From Prevotella lacticifex (lineage in GTDB: Bacteria; Bacteroidota; Bacteroidia; Bacteroidales; Bacteroidaceae): a stretch of 64,000 nt of DNA. The first letter of the stretch is position 1. Each line of letters opens with the position of its first letter. The notes below the pieces were generated by a model, which was not told where the DNA came from, did not search any database, and was given only the letters and a program-made list of their open reading frames with translations. Positions 27,751 to 36,197 of this stretch are shown here, piece by piece. A program made the translations under genes and the position numbers. The stretch spans positions 2,125,104-2,189,103 of the forward strand of contig NZ_BPTV01000001.1 in assembly GCF_019973375.1 (NCBI RefSeq), read 5' to 3'.

Positions 27751-28791
27751 ATGGACGGACTGAAAAGACATCTTCTCGGACTGACTCTCGACGAGCTTCG
27801 TGCCGTGGCTAAGGAGGCTGGCATGCCGGCATTCACCGGTGCGCAGATGGCCAAATGGCTTTACGATCAGCACGTTGGCAGTATCGACGAGATGACAAAC
27901 ATATCGAAAAAGAACCGCGAAACCCTGAAAGCCACCTACGATATTGGCGCCAAGAGCCCCATCGACGCGCAGCACTCCAAGGATGGTACGATAAAATACC
28001 TCTTCCCAACCGACGACGGCAAATTCGTCGAGACGGTGTTCATACCCGAGGACGACCGCGCAACGCTGTGCGTATCGTCGCAGGTGGGCTGTAAGATGAA
28101 CTGTCTCTTCTGTCAGACGGGAAAGCAGGGATTTCAGGGCAGTCTCAGTGCCACCGACATCCTCAACCAACTGTATTCGCTGCCGGAACGCGACAAGATA
28201 ACGAATATTGTATTCATGGGCCAGGGCGAGCCGATGGACAACCTCGACAACGTACTGCGCGCAACGGGCATCCTTACAGCCTCTTACGGCTACGCGTGGA
28301 GCCCTAAGCGTATAACCGTCAGCAGCGTTGGCGTGAAAGGAAAGCTGCAGCGCTTCCTCGACGAGAGTGAGTGCCACGTGGCCATCAGTCTGCACTCGCC
28401 GTTCCCTGAGCAGCGATCCGAGCTCATGCCCGCCGAGAGGGGTATGTCGATAACCGATGTCGTCGACTTGCTGCGCAACTACGACTTCACGCACCAGCGA
28501 CGGCTGTCGTTCGAGTACATCGTCTTCGACGGGCTCAACGACTCCACGGCACACGCCAAGGAACTTGTGCATCTGCTCAAGGGCCTCAACTGCCGCATAA
28601 ACCTCATCCGATTCCATCAGATTCCAAATGTGCCGCTGCACAGCTCCGACGAGAAGAAGATGGAGAATTTCCGCGACTATCTCACCCATCATGGCATTTT
28701 CACCACCATCCGGGCCAGCCGTGGACAGGACATCTTCGCTGCCTGCGGACTGCTCAGTACAGCCAAGCAGCTCGGACGGACGACGAAGTGA
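27751..28791 (+). CDS. rlmN: Dual-specificity 23S rRNA/tRNA (adenine-C2) methyltransferase RlmN
   Basis: 346 residues, the usual length. It is a radical SAM enzyme that adds a methyl group to C2 of adenosine in 23S rRNA (A2503) and in some tRNAs, in the cytoplasm. The cluster-binding CxxxCxxC lies at residues 114-121 (VGCKMNCLFCQTG). The conserved Cys at 107 (TLCVSSQVG) and the C-terminal catalytic Cys at about 332 (FAACGLL) are both present, so it should be active. It starts 27 bp after a strong promoter. The DUF4837 lipoprotein gene follows after 51 bp and may be co-transcribed. Confidence 0.95.
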   Translation: MDGLKRHLLGLTLDELRAVAKEAGMPAFTGAQMAKWLYDQHVGSIDEMTNISKKNRETLKATYDIGAKSPIDAQHSKDGTIKYLFPTDDGKFVETVFIPEDDRATLCVSSQVGCKMNCLFCQTGKQGFQGSLSATDILNQLYSLPERDKITNIVFMGQGEPMDNLDNVLRATGILTASYGYAWSPKRITVSSVGVKGKLQRFLDESECHVAISLHSPFPEQRSELMPAERGMSITDVVDLLRNYDFTHQRRLSFEYIVFDGLNDSTAHAKELVHLLKGLNCRINLIRFHQIPNVPLHSSDEKKMENFRDYLTHHGIFTTIRASRGQDIFAACGLLSTAKQLGRTTK

Positions 28792-28842
28792 CGAACAGGG
28801 TACACTCATGATCGGCAAAGCTCCACAACGCATTATCTATCA

Positions 28843-29883
28843 ATGACTTCAAGGCTCATATCCACCATCGTCGGCACCTGTGGCAATGTCCTTGTCACGG
28901 TAGTGATGCTGTGTGCCATACTCTCAGCGTGCACCACTGCCGGCAACAAACCGGCAAGCAGCAACCGGCCATATCAGGTGCTGCTCAGCGGCGATATGGG
29001 CAATATCATGTTCGACGAGCTCAGCGACACCATCAGCGGACTGCCCCAGCCTGAGCCGGCTCTCGACGTTATCACTGCACGCGACAGTGCTGACAACGAG
29101 TGGCAGAAGCTCACAAGGGCCATAGTGCGAGTGGAGACGACAGCTGAAAAAGGCGAAAAACGGAGCGGCAACCCGCAGATAACGGTCAGCCGCGACGTGT
29201 ATGCCAAGCCGCAATTAATAATCACCGTCAGGACTGCATCGGAGGCCCAACTGCGAAATTTCATGAGTTCGCACCGCGGAATAATCCGAAAGACGATTGA
29301 AGCCTTCGAGATGGCGACGGCCATAAAGGTGCTGAGAACGGAGCATAACGAAAAGGCTGAGAATATGATACGGTCGGAATTCGGAATCAGAATGCTCATT
29401 CCCGCCGATATGTTGGCATCGAAACGCGGAAAGGATTTCCTATGGTTATCTAACAATACCAACGAGGGCCTACAGAATATCTGCGTCTACCGAATAAGAG
29501 AAAACGACAGAAACAGCATGCCGACAGCATCGCAACAGGCTGAGAACCAGTTCATTCGCGTGCGCGACAGCGTCATGAGGAGGAATATTCCCGGTGAGCG
29601 CGACGGCATGTTCATGGAGACAGCAACCATCAGAAGCGTGGAGCCGGCAGGTCTCGGCAACGGCAAGGACGGAGGGCGGAGGCCGATGATGTACCGCGGA
29701 CTGTGGGACATGAGGAATGACATCATGGGAGGGCCGTTCGTGACAATGGCCATCCGGCGCAGCCCCTACATTATATATATAGAGGGATTCGTCTACGCAC
29801 CGGAGGCGAAAAAGCGGAACAAGATAAGGCGTCTCGAGGCTTCCATTCTCTCGGCATTGGCTGAAGGCGACGGGAAGAAATAG
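28843..29883 (+). CDS. DUF4837 family lipoprotein
   Basis: 346 residues. The N-terminus is a signal peptide with a lipobox (CAILSACTTAG), so the mature protein should be a lipoprotein with the Cys near residue 30. The body (YQVLLSGDMGN..., SEFGIRMLIPADMLASKRGKDFLWLSNNT) matches my memory of DUF4837, a Bacteroidota family without a known function. It sits between rlmN and pdxA, a common arrangement in the Prevotella group. Spacing to pdxA is 35 bp. Confidence 0.8.
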   Translation: MTSRLISTIVGTCGNVLVTVVMLCAILSACTTAGNKPASSNRPYQVLLSGDMGNIMFDELSDTISGLPQPEPALDVITARDSADNEWQKLTRAIVRVETTAEKGEKRSGNPQITVSRDVYAKPQLIITVRTASEAQLRNFMSSHRGIIRKTIEAFEMATAIKVLRTEHNEKAENMIRSEFGIRMLIPADMLASKRGKDFLWLSNNTNEGLQNICVYRIRENDRNSMPTASQQAENQFIRVRDSVMRRNIPGERDGMFMETATIRSVEPAGLGNGKDGGRRPMMYRGLWDMRNDIMGGPFVTMAIRRSPYIIYIEGFVYAPEAKKRNKIRRLEASILSALAEGDGKK

Positions 29884-29918
29884 AAACAAGAGAATAAAAA
29901 TAAAAACACAAAATAATT

Positions 29919-31067
29919 ATGAACAACAAAAGAATACACATAGCAATCACCCAGGGCGACACCAACGGCATAGGCTACGAGCTGATTTTCAAGGCTTTCG
30001 CCAATGCAGAGATCTTCGATCTGTGTACACCTATTATATATGGCTCGCCAAAGATTGCCACATACCATGACGATGTCCTCGACCTCGGTGCCAAGTTCAC
30101 CATCATCAAGGACGCTTCGGAGGCCCGCGACGGTCATCTGAACCTCCTTACGGTGTTTGACGACGACGTGAAGGTGGAGCTCGGAACACCAACGGAGGAG
30201 TCGGGCAACGCCGGTCTGCGTGCCGTCGACCGTGCCATCGCCGACTACCGGCAGGGCCTTTTCGACGTGCTCGTCACGGCTCCTATCGACAATAATGATT
30301 CTTTCCACTTCAGCGGACAAAGCCGCTACATCGAGGACCACATGGAATGTGACGGTCAGGGACTGTCGGTGCTCACCGCCGACGACCTGCGAGTGGCCCT
30401 CGTCACCCGCAATCTGCCTCTCCATCAGGTGACGGAGAGCATAACGAAAGAGAGCATCGTTGCCACGGCAAAAAAACTGAACGAGAGTCTGCGCCGTGAT
30501 TTCCGAATCTCCACACCACGTATCGCCGTGCTCTCCATTAACCCCAAGGCCGGCGACAACGGACTTCTCGGCACCGAGGAGCAGGACATTATACGGCCCG
30601 CTATCGACGAATTAGTGAAGAACGACATAGAGGCTTTCGGTCCATACGCCACCGATCAGCTCTTCGGCTCAGGCGACTACGACTACTTCGACGGTATCCT
30701 GGCGATGTACTACGACCAGGGCCTTGCACCTTTCAGGGCCATCGCACCCTACGCCGGGGTGAACTACACAGCCGGACTGCCTATCGTCCGCACGGCTCCG
30801 GAGGTGGGAGCGTCGTTCGAGATTGCAGGACGCAACGAGGCTGATCCTACGCCGATGCTCCACGCTATATATCTCGCCACCGACATTTTCCGTCACCGCA
30901 AGGAGTACGACGAGGCCGGCGTAAACCCGCTGCCAAAGCTCTACCACGAGAAAAAAGACGACTCCGACAAGGTGAGATACGCCATACCAAAGAAACGTGA
31001 CGGCCGCAATCAGCAGCGCCACGACAACAACGCGCAGGAGAAGAAGTCGGAACAGCCAAAAGACTGA
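29919..31067 (+). CDS. pdxA: PdxA-family protein lacking the metal-binding histidines
   Basis: 382 residues. The fold-level match to 4-hydroxythreonine-4-phosphate dehydrogenase (pyridoxal phosphate synthesis) is clear (ITQGDTNGIGYELIFKAF, VTAPIDNN, GVNYTAGLPIVRT). However, the three metal-ligand His of E. coli PdxA (166, 211, 266) correspond here to Asn165 (TRNLPL for TTHLPL), Lys210 (NPKAG for NPHAG) and Tyr265 (YYDQG for YHDQG). The GHTE motif is GQSR (133-136), and the DHGT/AHGT motif is EVGA. The C-terminus has an extra charged tail of about 40 residues. The frame is intact and the gene sits in an apparent operon, so this may be a changed or non-catalytic paralogue rather than a dead gene. 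I keep the symbol for homology only. Confidence 0.75.
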   Translation: MNNKRIHIAITQGDTNGIGYELIFKAFANAEIFDLCTPIIYGSPKIATYHDDVLDLGAKFTIIKDASEARDGHLNLLTVFDDDVKVELGTPTEESGNAGLRAVDRAIADYRQGLFDVLVTAPIDNNDSFHFSGQSRYIEDHMECDGQGLSVLTADDLRVALVTRNLPLHQVTESITKESIVATAKKLNESLRRDFRISTPRIAVLSINPKAGDNGLLGTEEQDIIRPAIDELVKNDIEAFGPYATDQLFGSGDYDYFDGILAMYYDQGLAPFRAIAPYAGVNYTAGLPIVRTAPEVGASFEIAGRNEADPTPMLHAIYLATDIFRHRKEYDEAGVNPLPKLYHEKKDDSDKVRYAIPKKRDGRNQQRHDNNAQEKKSEQPKD

Positions 31068-31218
31068 TTTGCTATGGCGAGACCGACGGTTTCAGTATTA
31101 GCCTGTTGCCCACCACGACAGAGATGCCGGAGAAGGGCGCAATAGCAAAAAACTTGACCGTACGGATCGCCAAAGCAACTATTAAGCGTAAAAACGAAAC
31201 TGATAAAAGGCGCATATT

Positions 31219-32337
31219 TTGAAAAAGAAATACCAAAACGCATTCTTCATCTTCGGCATTGTAGTGCTCGCCGTGATGATTACGCAGCTGCCATTCAAGC
31301 AGGTGTGGGATGGCTTGCTACATGCTGGCTACTGGTTCTTTGCAGTGGTTGGACTGTGGTTTTTCCTCTATCTGTTCAATACTGCCGCATGGTATATCAT
31401 CATCAAAGCGCAGAAACAGCATTCACAGCCTGCAACGGCCACGGCTCAGGACAACAGCAACGGCCAAGCAACAAACTCACCAGGGAAAGAGACAACGACC
31501 GAAGCCACGGCAGCTGCTACCGCAAAGCATGGCGATACAGTGGCTGATGGCAGGAGAAAAAACGTTACATTCTTCTGGCTGTACAAAGTTACAATCTCCG
31601 GCTTTGCGCTGAACTACGCCACTCCCGGCGGACTCATGGGCGGTGAGCCCTACAGAATCATGGCTCTGTCGCCGAGGATAGGTACCGAGAGGGCCTCGTC
31701 GTCAGTCATTCTGTACGTTATGACCCACATTTTCAGCCACTTCTGGTTCTGGCTCATCTGCTCGGTATTGTTCATTTTATTGCGCCACGTGACGTTTCTG
31801 ACGGGCGTTATGCTCGCCGTCGTCATCGGAATTTGTCTGTTGGCGATATGGTTTTTCATGAAAGGATACAAACGCGGATTAGCTGTCAGCGGCATGAAAC
31901 TCATCAGTCATATCCCCGGACTGCGCAAGCGGGCATCACGATTCATAAGCAATCACAGCGAGCAGTTGGCAACAATCGACCGTCAGATAGCCTCGTTGCA
32001 CAACCAGAATCCACGAACTTTCGTCACAATCGTGGCACTGGAGCTCACGTGCCGGTTCCTGTCGGCTTTGGAGGTGTTCTTCTGCCTGCTCGTTCTCTAC
32101 CCTTCGGTCAACTATCTCGACTGTATTTTCATTGTTGCCTTCACCACCCTTTTTGCCAACTTGCTCTTTTTCATGCCGTTACAGCTCGGAGGACGTGAGG
32201 GAGGATTCCTTATGTCGACAACAGGAGTGGGGCTGACAGCGGGGGCCGGAATATTCGTTGCCCTGATTGTAAGAATAAGAGAACTAATCTGGACAGCCAT
32301 TGGCCTGCTACTGATAAAATACACCGGCGACAAGTGA
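31219..32337 (+). CDS. Lysylphosphatidylglycerol synthase transmembrane-domain protein (UPF0104/AglD-like)
   Basis: 372 residues with about seven to eight hydrophobic helices, including AFFIFGIVVLAVMITQL and GLWFFLYLFNTAAWYIII. The motif YATPGGLMGGEPYRIM (residues 133-148) is typical of the family's substrate-handling region. The role is likely a membrane lipid-modifying or flipping protein; no aminoacyl-transfer domain is attached. The start is TTG at 31219: stops lie just upstream in this frame and no ATG precedes the first helix. Odd: a hydrophilic Ala/Thr/Gln-rich insert of about 50 residues (from KAQKQHSQ to DGRRKN) lies between the second and third helices. A 151-bp gap separates it from pdxA. 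Confidence 0.8.
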   Translation: MKKKYQNAFFIFGIVVLAVMITQLPFKQVWDGLLHAGYWFFAVVGLWFFLYLFNTAAWYIIIKAQKQHSQPATATAQDNSNGQATNSPGKETTTEATAAATAKHGDTVADGRRKNVTFFWLYKVTISGFALNYATPGGLMGGEPYRIMALSPRIGTERASSSVILYVMTHIFSHFWFWLICSVLFILLRHVTFLTGVMLAVVIGICLLAIWFFMKGYKRGLAVSGMKLISHIPGLRKRASRFISNHSEQLATIDRQIASLHNQNPRTFVTIVALELTCRFLSALEVFFCLLVLYPSVNYLDCIFIVAFTTLFANLLFFMPLQLGGREGGFLMSTTGVGLTAGAGIFVALIVRIRELIWTAIGLLLIKYTGDK

Positions 32338-32372
32338 TAATGCAGAAAGCAGATAGTTAAAGTCTGCCAAAT

Positions 32373-32405
32373 TTGCAGAAATATGAAATAAAATGTGTAA
32401 TTTTG
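32373..32405 (+). promoter_or_regulatory. Promoter of the sigma-54-type activator gene
   Basis: TTG at 32373-32375 and TAATTTTG at 32398-32405 with a 22-bp spacer. The ATG at 32436 follows after 30 bp. Because this promoter lies inside the longer open frame, the start at 32436 is preferred. Confidence 0.55.
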
Positions 32406-32435
32406 TCAGCCAATCAAAAACGGAATCAATTTCGC

Positions 32436-33728
32436 ATGAATACAACTGAACTCCAAAGAATAAAGCAACGCTACAATATCGTAGGCAACGACGAGGCCCT
32501 CAACCACGCCCTCGACATTGCCTTGCAGGTAGCCCCCACCGACCTCAGCGTGCTCATTGTGGGCGAGAGCGGTGTCGGTAAGGAGATTTTTCCACGCGTC
32601 ATACACGATAATTCGCCACGGCGACGCGAGAAATATTTCGCTATCAACTGCGGATCGATTCCTGAAGGTACCATCGACAGCGAACTCTTCGGACACGAGA
32701 AAGGTGCTTACACAGGGGCCATCGGCGAGAGCGAGGGCTATTTTGGCGTGGCAAACAAAGGAACAATCTTCCTCGATGAGGTCGGCGAACTGCCTTTAGC
32801 GACGCAGGCCCGGCTGCTGAGGGTGCTCGAAACGGGCGAATATATACGTGTCGGCGGACAAGAGATTCGCAAGACCGACGTGCGAATCGTGGCGGCCACA
32901 AACGTGAATATGAGGAAAGCCGTCAGCGAGGGGAAATTCCGCGAGGACCTCTATTATCGGTTGAACACCATTCCAATACACATACCGCCCCTCCGCGAGC
33001 GCGGCAACGACATCATACTGCTGTTCAGGCTCTTCGCCATGCAGATGGCAGAAAAGTACAGGCTGCCGAAAATTACGCTCACCGACGACGCCAAGCAGCT
33101 TATGCTCCACTACAAATGGCCGGGCAACGTGCGCGAGCTGAAGAATATAACCGAGCAGATGTCGGTTCTCAGCGAGAAACGCGAGATCGACGCTGAGGCC
33201 TTGGGAAAATTCATACCAAAGGATGAGGAGAGTACCGAACTGGCTACTATCCAGAGCCCTAACGGACGTCACAGCTATGAGAGTGAGCGCGAACTGCTGT
33301 ACAAAATCCTCTATGAACTGCGCGGAAACGTTGCCGACCTGCGCCGCGACCTGAACACCGTGAGGAAACAACTCAACGAAGCACGCCAGTTGGAGGGCGT
33401 AGCCGGATTCGAGCGCATACCACAGGAGGGAGGAAACTTCCCTGCCGCTATCAACAATGGCTTTGGCGATGCAGGGCGACAGGGCAACAGCGCCGATGCC
33501 TGGAGCGACAGATCAAGACAGCAGACAGGTGGAAATCAAGTGGAAGACGCTGTGGCTGAGGAGATTGCCGAGCCGGAAAGCCTGAACCTCAACGACCTCG
33601 GAAGGCAGATGGTGGAGAAAGCTCTCGAGCGCAACAACGGCAACCGGAAGAAAGCTGCCCAAGAACTCGGAATCAGCGACCGTACACTCTACAGACGAAT
33701 AAAGCAATACGGACTCGAAAAGAACTGA
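32436..33728 (+). CDS. Sigma-54-dependent transcription activator (AAA+ with Fis-type HTH)
   Basis: 430 residues from MNTTELQ. The AAA+ domain comes first with Walker A GESGVGKE (43-50), GAYTGA (90-95), the variant of the GAFTGA loop that contacts sigma-54, and Walker B GTIFLDEVGEL. No receiver or sensor domain precedes it, so control must come from partners or expression level. A coiled-coil and Gln/Asn-rich region separates the ATPase from a C-terminal Fis-type helix-turn-helix (NRKKAAQELGISDRTLYRRIKQYGL). It heads a cluster with lptE, a TPR protein and secG, an order kept in many Bacteroidota. Confidence 0.9.
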   Translation: MNTTELQRIKQRYNIVGNDEALNHALDIALQVAPTDLSVLIVGESGVGKEIFPRVIHDNSPRRREKYFAINCGSIPEGTIDSELFGHEKGAYTGAIGESEGYFGVANKGTIFLDEVGELPLATQARLLRVLETGEYIRVGGQEIRKTDVRIVAATNVNMRKAVSEGKFREDLYYRLNTIPIHIPPLRERGNDIILLFRLFAMQMAEKYRLPKITLTDDAKQLMLHYKWPGNVRELKNITEQMSVLSEKREIDAEALGKFIPKDEESTELATIQSPNGRHSYESERELLYKILYELRGNVADLRRDLNTVRKQLNEARQLEGVAGFERIPQEGGNFPAAINNGFGDAGRQGNSADAWSDRSRQQTGGNQVEDAVAEEIAEPESLNLNDLGRQMVEKALERNNGNRKKAAQELGISDRTLYRRIKQYGLEKN

Positions 33729-33829
33729 CAGCAAGGGGAAGAGCAACAAACAGAATAATGTGCTGTTAGCTCAATACTTACGGTTCAACTGCCGGGAGAA
33801 GAGAGGTAAAAATCAACATAACGTCGAAA

Positions 33830-34345
33830 ATGTCAACAAGAATAATATCACGAATAGTATCGGTATTGTGTCTGGCTTTACTCACCGCATGTTCAGTGAG
33901 TTACAAGCTCAACGGCGCAAGTATCGACTACACCAAGATAAAGACAATCCAAATTGCCGACTTCCCCAACAGAGCCGCATACGTATGGGGTCCGATGGCC
34001 CCTACATTCAACAACCAGCTCAAGGACCAGTTTGCCAGTCACACGAAGCTGCAACAGGTGAAACGTAACGGCGACTTGAAAATTGAAGGTGAGATAACGG
34101 CCTACACGCAACGCAACAAGAGTGTCAGCGCTGAGGGCTATGCGGCACAGACTGAGCTCGCTATGACCGTCAACGTGCGATTCACAAACAATAAGGATCA
34201 TCATCAGGACTTCGAAAGGCAGTTCACGGCTACACAGTCGTATGAGACAACGCAAAGTCTGGCAGCAGTACAGCAACAGCTTGTACAGCAGATGATTGAC
34301 GATCTCGTGGACCAGATTTTCAACGCTACGGTGGCAAACTGGTAA
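33830..34345 (+). CDS. lptE: LPS assembly lipoprotein LptE
   Basis: 171 residues. The signal peptide ends in the lipobox LLTACSVSYKLNG. The body (TIQIADFPNRAAYVWGPMAPTFNNQLKDQF, then DLKIEGEITAYTQ) matches the Bacteroidota LptE family, which holds the LptD barrel in the outer membrane and helps place lipopolysaccharide. Length is normal. It follows the activator gene by 101 bp. Confidence 0.88.
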   Translation: MSTRIISRIVSVLCLALLTACSVSYKLNGASIDYTKIKTIQIADFPNRAAYVWGPMAPTFNNQLKDQFASHTKLQQVKRNGDLKIEGEITAYTQRNKSVSAEGYAAQTELAMTVNVRFTNNKDHHQDFERQFTATQSYETTQSLAAVQQQLVQQMIDDLVDQIFNATVANW

Positions 34346-34396
34346 AACCAGAACACTGAAAGAACGGATACGGCAACAGATTCCATAATAACGACA

Positions 34397-35257
34397 ATGA
34401 ATCTTCAGCAATATATACTACATCCAGAGCTACTCGACCGGGGAACCCTCTACGAACTGAGGGCTCTTACCGCCCGATACCCTTACTATCAGCCGGCACG
34501 ACTGCTCTTGCTGAAGAATTTATACCTGCTCCACGACTCCACATTCGACGAGGAGCTCAGAAGGGCTGCCATTTATGTTGCCGACAGACGGAAACTGTTC
34601 GAGCTCGTCGAGGCTGCGCACTATCAGCTCAGACAGGACCAGGAAAAGACATCGGAGAAGAACGTTCTCAGCGAAGGTACCACCATCGGCAAGCAAGAGG
34701 AAGAAACGGCAAAGACCGACAAGCAGCCGGCAGCAGACCGTACAACGAAACTCATCGACGACTTTCTCGAGCAGATTCCGCACGATGAAGAGAAAAAGGA
34801 CACCGAAAAGGACACAACCGAAAGCGGTGGAAAAACGCCAAAACCCAAGAAAAGGCGCAAGCCGACCATTGCCGATGCCACCGGCGACTATATGGCCTAC
34901 CTCATGGAGGTGGAAAGTGAGGACGAGCAGGAGGAAGAGACAAAAGACTCGCCACAGCTGAAGGGACAGAACCTCATCGATGACTTCCTGAACAACGACG
35001 ACGGAAAGATAGAGCTCAAAGAGGACCCTGAATACGAGCCCGAGATTGAAGATAATAACAGCGACGATGATGATGATTCGGGCTTCTTTACCGAGACTCT
35101 GGCACGAATTTACATAAAACAGGGCCGATATTCAAAGGCTTTGGAAATAATTCGGCGATTAAATTTGATTTATCCAAAAAAAAGTCGTTACTTTGCAGAC
35201 CAAATCCGTTTCTTGGAGAAATTGATTATAAACGAAAACAATACAAAAGAACAATAA
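34397..35257 (+). CDS. Tetratricopeptide-repeat protein of the lptE-secG cluster
   Basis: 286 residues with no signal peptide. The N-terminal part (LLDRGTLYELRALTARYPYYQPARLLLLKNLY) looks helical and TPR-like. The middle is acidic and of low complexity (KDTEKDTTESGG, EDEQEEETKD). The C-terminus holds a clear TPR-like helix pair (FTETLARIYIKQGRYSKALEIIRRLNLIYPKKSRYF). The role is unknown; it may be a scaffold in envelope biogenesis given its neighbours. Spacing is 51 bp after lptE and 36 bp before secG. Confidence 0.7.
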   Translation: MNLQQYILHPELLDRGTLYELRALTARYPYYQPARLLLLKNLYLLHDSTFDEELRRAAIYVADRRKLFELVEAAHYQLRQDQEKTSEKNVLSEGTTIGKQEEETAKTDKQPAADRTTKLIDDFLEQIPHDEEKKDTEKDTTESGGKTPKPKKRRKPTIADATGDYMAYLMEVESEDEQEEETKDSPQLKGQNLIDDFLNNDDGKIELKEDPEYEPEIEDNNSDDDDDSGFFTETLARIYIKQGRYSKALEIIRRLNLIYPKKSRYFADQIRFLEKLIINENNTKEQ

Positions 35258-35293
35258 ACAAGAAAAAACATATAAAAACATACAAACTTTAAA

Positions 35294-35704
35294 ATGGGAG
35301 CATACGTACTATTTGTAATTCTTATTGTCCTCGCCTCCATACTCATGATAGGCATCGTCCTCATCCAGGAGTCGAAAGGTGGCGGACTGGCATCCAATTT
35401 CTCATCGTCCAACCAGATTATGGGCGTCCGCAAGACCACTGACTTCATCGAGAAGGCTACATGGGGTCTGGCCATCGTAATGGTTATCTGCAGCATCATC
35501 TGCGCTCACGTGGCACCAACATCAACTGCCGACGAAAGCGTCATCGAGAAGACAGCTGGCGACAGCAAGACGAATCCGTCTACTCTTCCTAACTTCGGCG
35601 CAAGCCAGCAGCAGAAGCAGAACGCTGCACAGGGTGCCCAGAAAGGCGCAACACCAGCTGCCAACGGGGCTCAGAAGCCTGCAGCACCGGCACCAGCAAA
35701 ATAA
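35294..35704 (+). CDS. secG: Preprotein translocase subunit SecG
   Basis: 136 residues. Two membrane helices (YVLFVILIVLASILMIGIVLIQ and ATWGLAIVMVICSIICAHV) flank the conserved cytoplasmic loop ESKGGGLASNFSSSNQIMGVRKTTDFIEK, the hallmark of SecG. It assists SecYE in protein export. The C-terminal tail is Ala/Gln/Pro-rich, as in other Bacteroidota. Confidence 0.93.
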   Translation: MGAYVLFVILIVLASILMIGIVLIQESKGGGLASNFSSSNQIMGVRKTTDFIEKATWGLAIVMVICSIICAHVAPTSTADESVIEKTAGDSKTNPSTLPNFGASQQQKQNAAQGAQKGATPAANGAQKPAAPAPAK

Positions 35705-35715
35705 TTTTAAAAAAA

Positions 35716-35759
35716 GTACGGAATTTATTTGGAGATAAAAAATAAATTCCGTACCTTTG
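35716..35759 (+). promoter_or_regulatory. tRNA-His promoter inside a perfect inverted repeat
   Basis: TTG at 35729-35731, a 20-bp spacer and TACCTTTG at 35752-35759. The stretch is also a 14-bp perfect inverted repeat: GTACGGAATTTATT at 35716-35729 and AATAAATTCCGTAC at 35741-35754. The hairpin could end secG transcription or be an operator; it has no T-run on the + strand, but one (TTTTTTT) on the minus strand. Confidence 0.6.
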
Positions 35760-35787
35760 CACTCGCTTTCCAAAAGAAGCCAATATG

Positions 35788-35861
35788 GTGGGCGTAGTTC
35801 AGTTGGTTAGAGCGTCAGATTGTGGTTCTGAATGTCGTGGGTTCGAGTCCCACCCCCCACC
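35788..35861 (+). tRNA. tRNA-His (anticodon GTG)
   Basis: A cloverleaf can be folded. The acceptor is 35788-35794 with 35854-35860. The D-arm begins TAGTTCAGTTGG. The anticodon stem TCAGA/TCTGA has loop TTGTGGT (GTG). The T-arm is GTGGG-TTCGAGT-CCCAC. The G at 35787 faces C73 at 35861, which fits the G-1:C73 pair special to tRNA-His. One C-C mismatch is in the acceptor stem. CCA is not encoded. Confidence 0.95.
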
Positions 35862-35872
35862 CTACCAAGTTA

Positions 35873-35910
35873 CCCGTAGTTCAATAGAGCTACGGGATTT
35901 TATTTTTAGC
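35873..35910 (+). terminator. Rho-independent terminator after tRNA-His
   Basis: Stem CCCGTAG (35873-35879) with CTACGGG (35890-35896), 10-nt loop, followed by ATTTTATTTTT. Confidence 0.8.
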
Positions 35911-35990
35911 AGGATTACATGTCTTTTTGTAAGCTATTAGCTTATTTTAAGTAGACTTATCATAGCTTTTCGAATTATTTGCATATCAAG

Positions 35991-36197
35991 TTGGGCGTTT
36001 CAAATAATTATTGTACATTTGCAATCGCATTCGTAAAAAGAAGAATATGAACTGTAAAAAAGTGACGGGAAGCCCGCTATAAGCAGGTTTTTAAGCAGAA
36101 ATCCAACCACTTGCGGTGCAGGGATATAATAAATAAGCGGATGTCACGTTAATATTCATAGTAACTTATACATTTCATAATATAAAGGAAAATATTT
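35991..36197 (+). promoter_or_regulatory. glmS promoter and 5' leader
   Basis: TTG at 35991-35993, a 20-bp spacer, TACATTTG at 36014-36021. The leader is about 170 nt, long for this genome. Possible structure: GTGAC (36062-36066) pairing with GTCAC (36143-36147), enclosing a CGGG-AAG-CCCG hairpin (36066-36076) and a CAC-TTGCG-GTG hairpin. It might be regulatory, but it does not match the glmS ribozyme core that I know. Confidence 0.45.

Noticed and set aside
27733..28833. 366-codon open frame on the minus strand over rlmN
   Set aside because: Antisense shadow of rlmN, which has all its catalytic motifs; codon use and composition of the antisense frame look artificial.
36022..36197. glmS ribozyme
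   Set aside because: The leader lacks the core sequence of that ribozyme as I know it, and the class is typical of Gram-positive bacteria.
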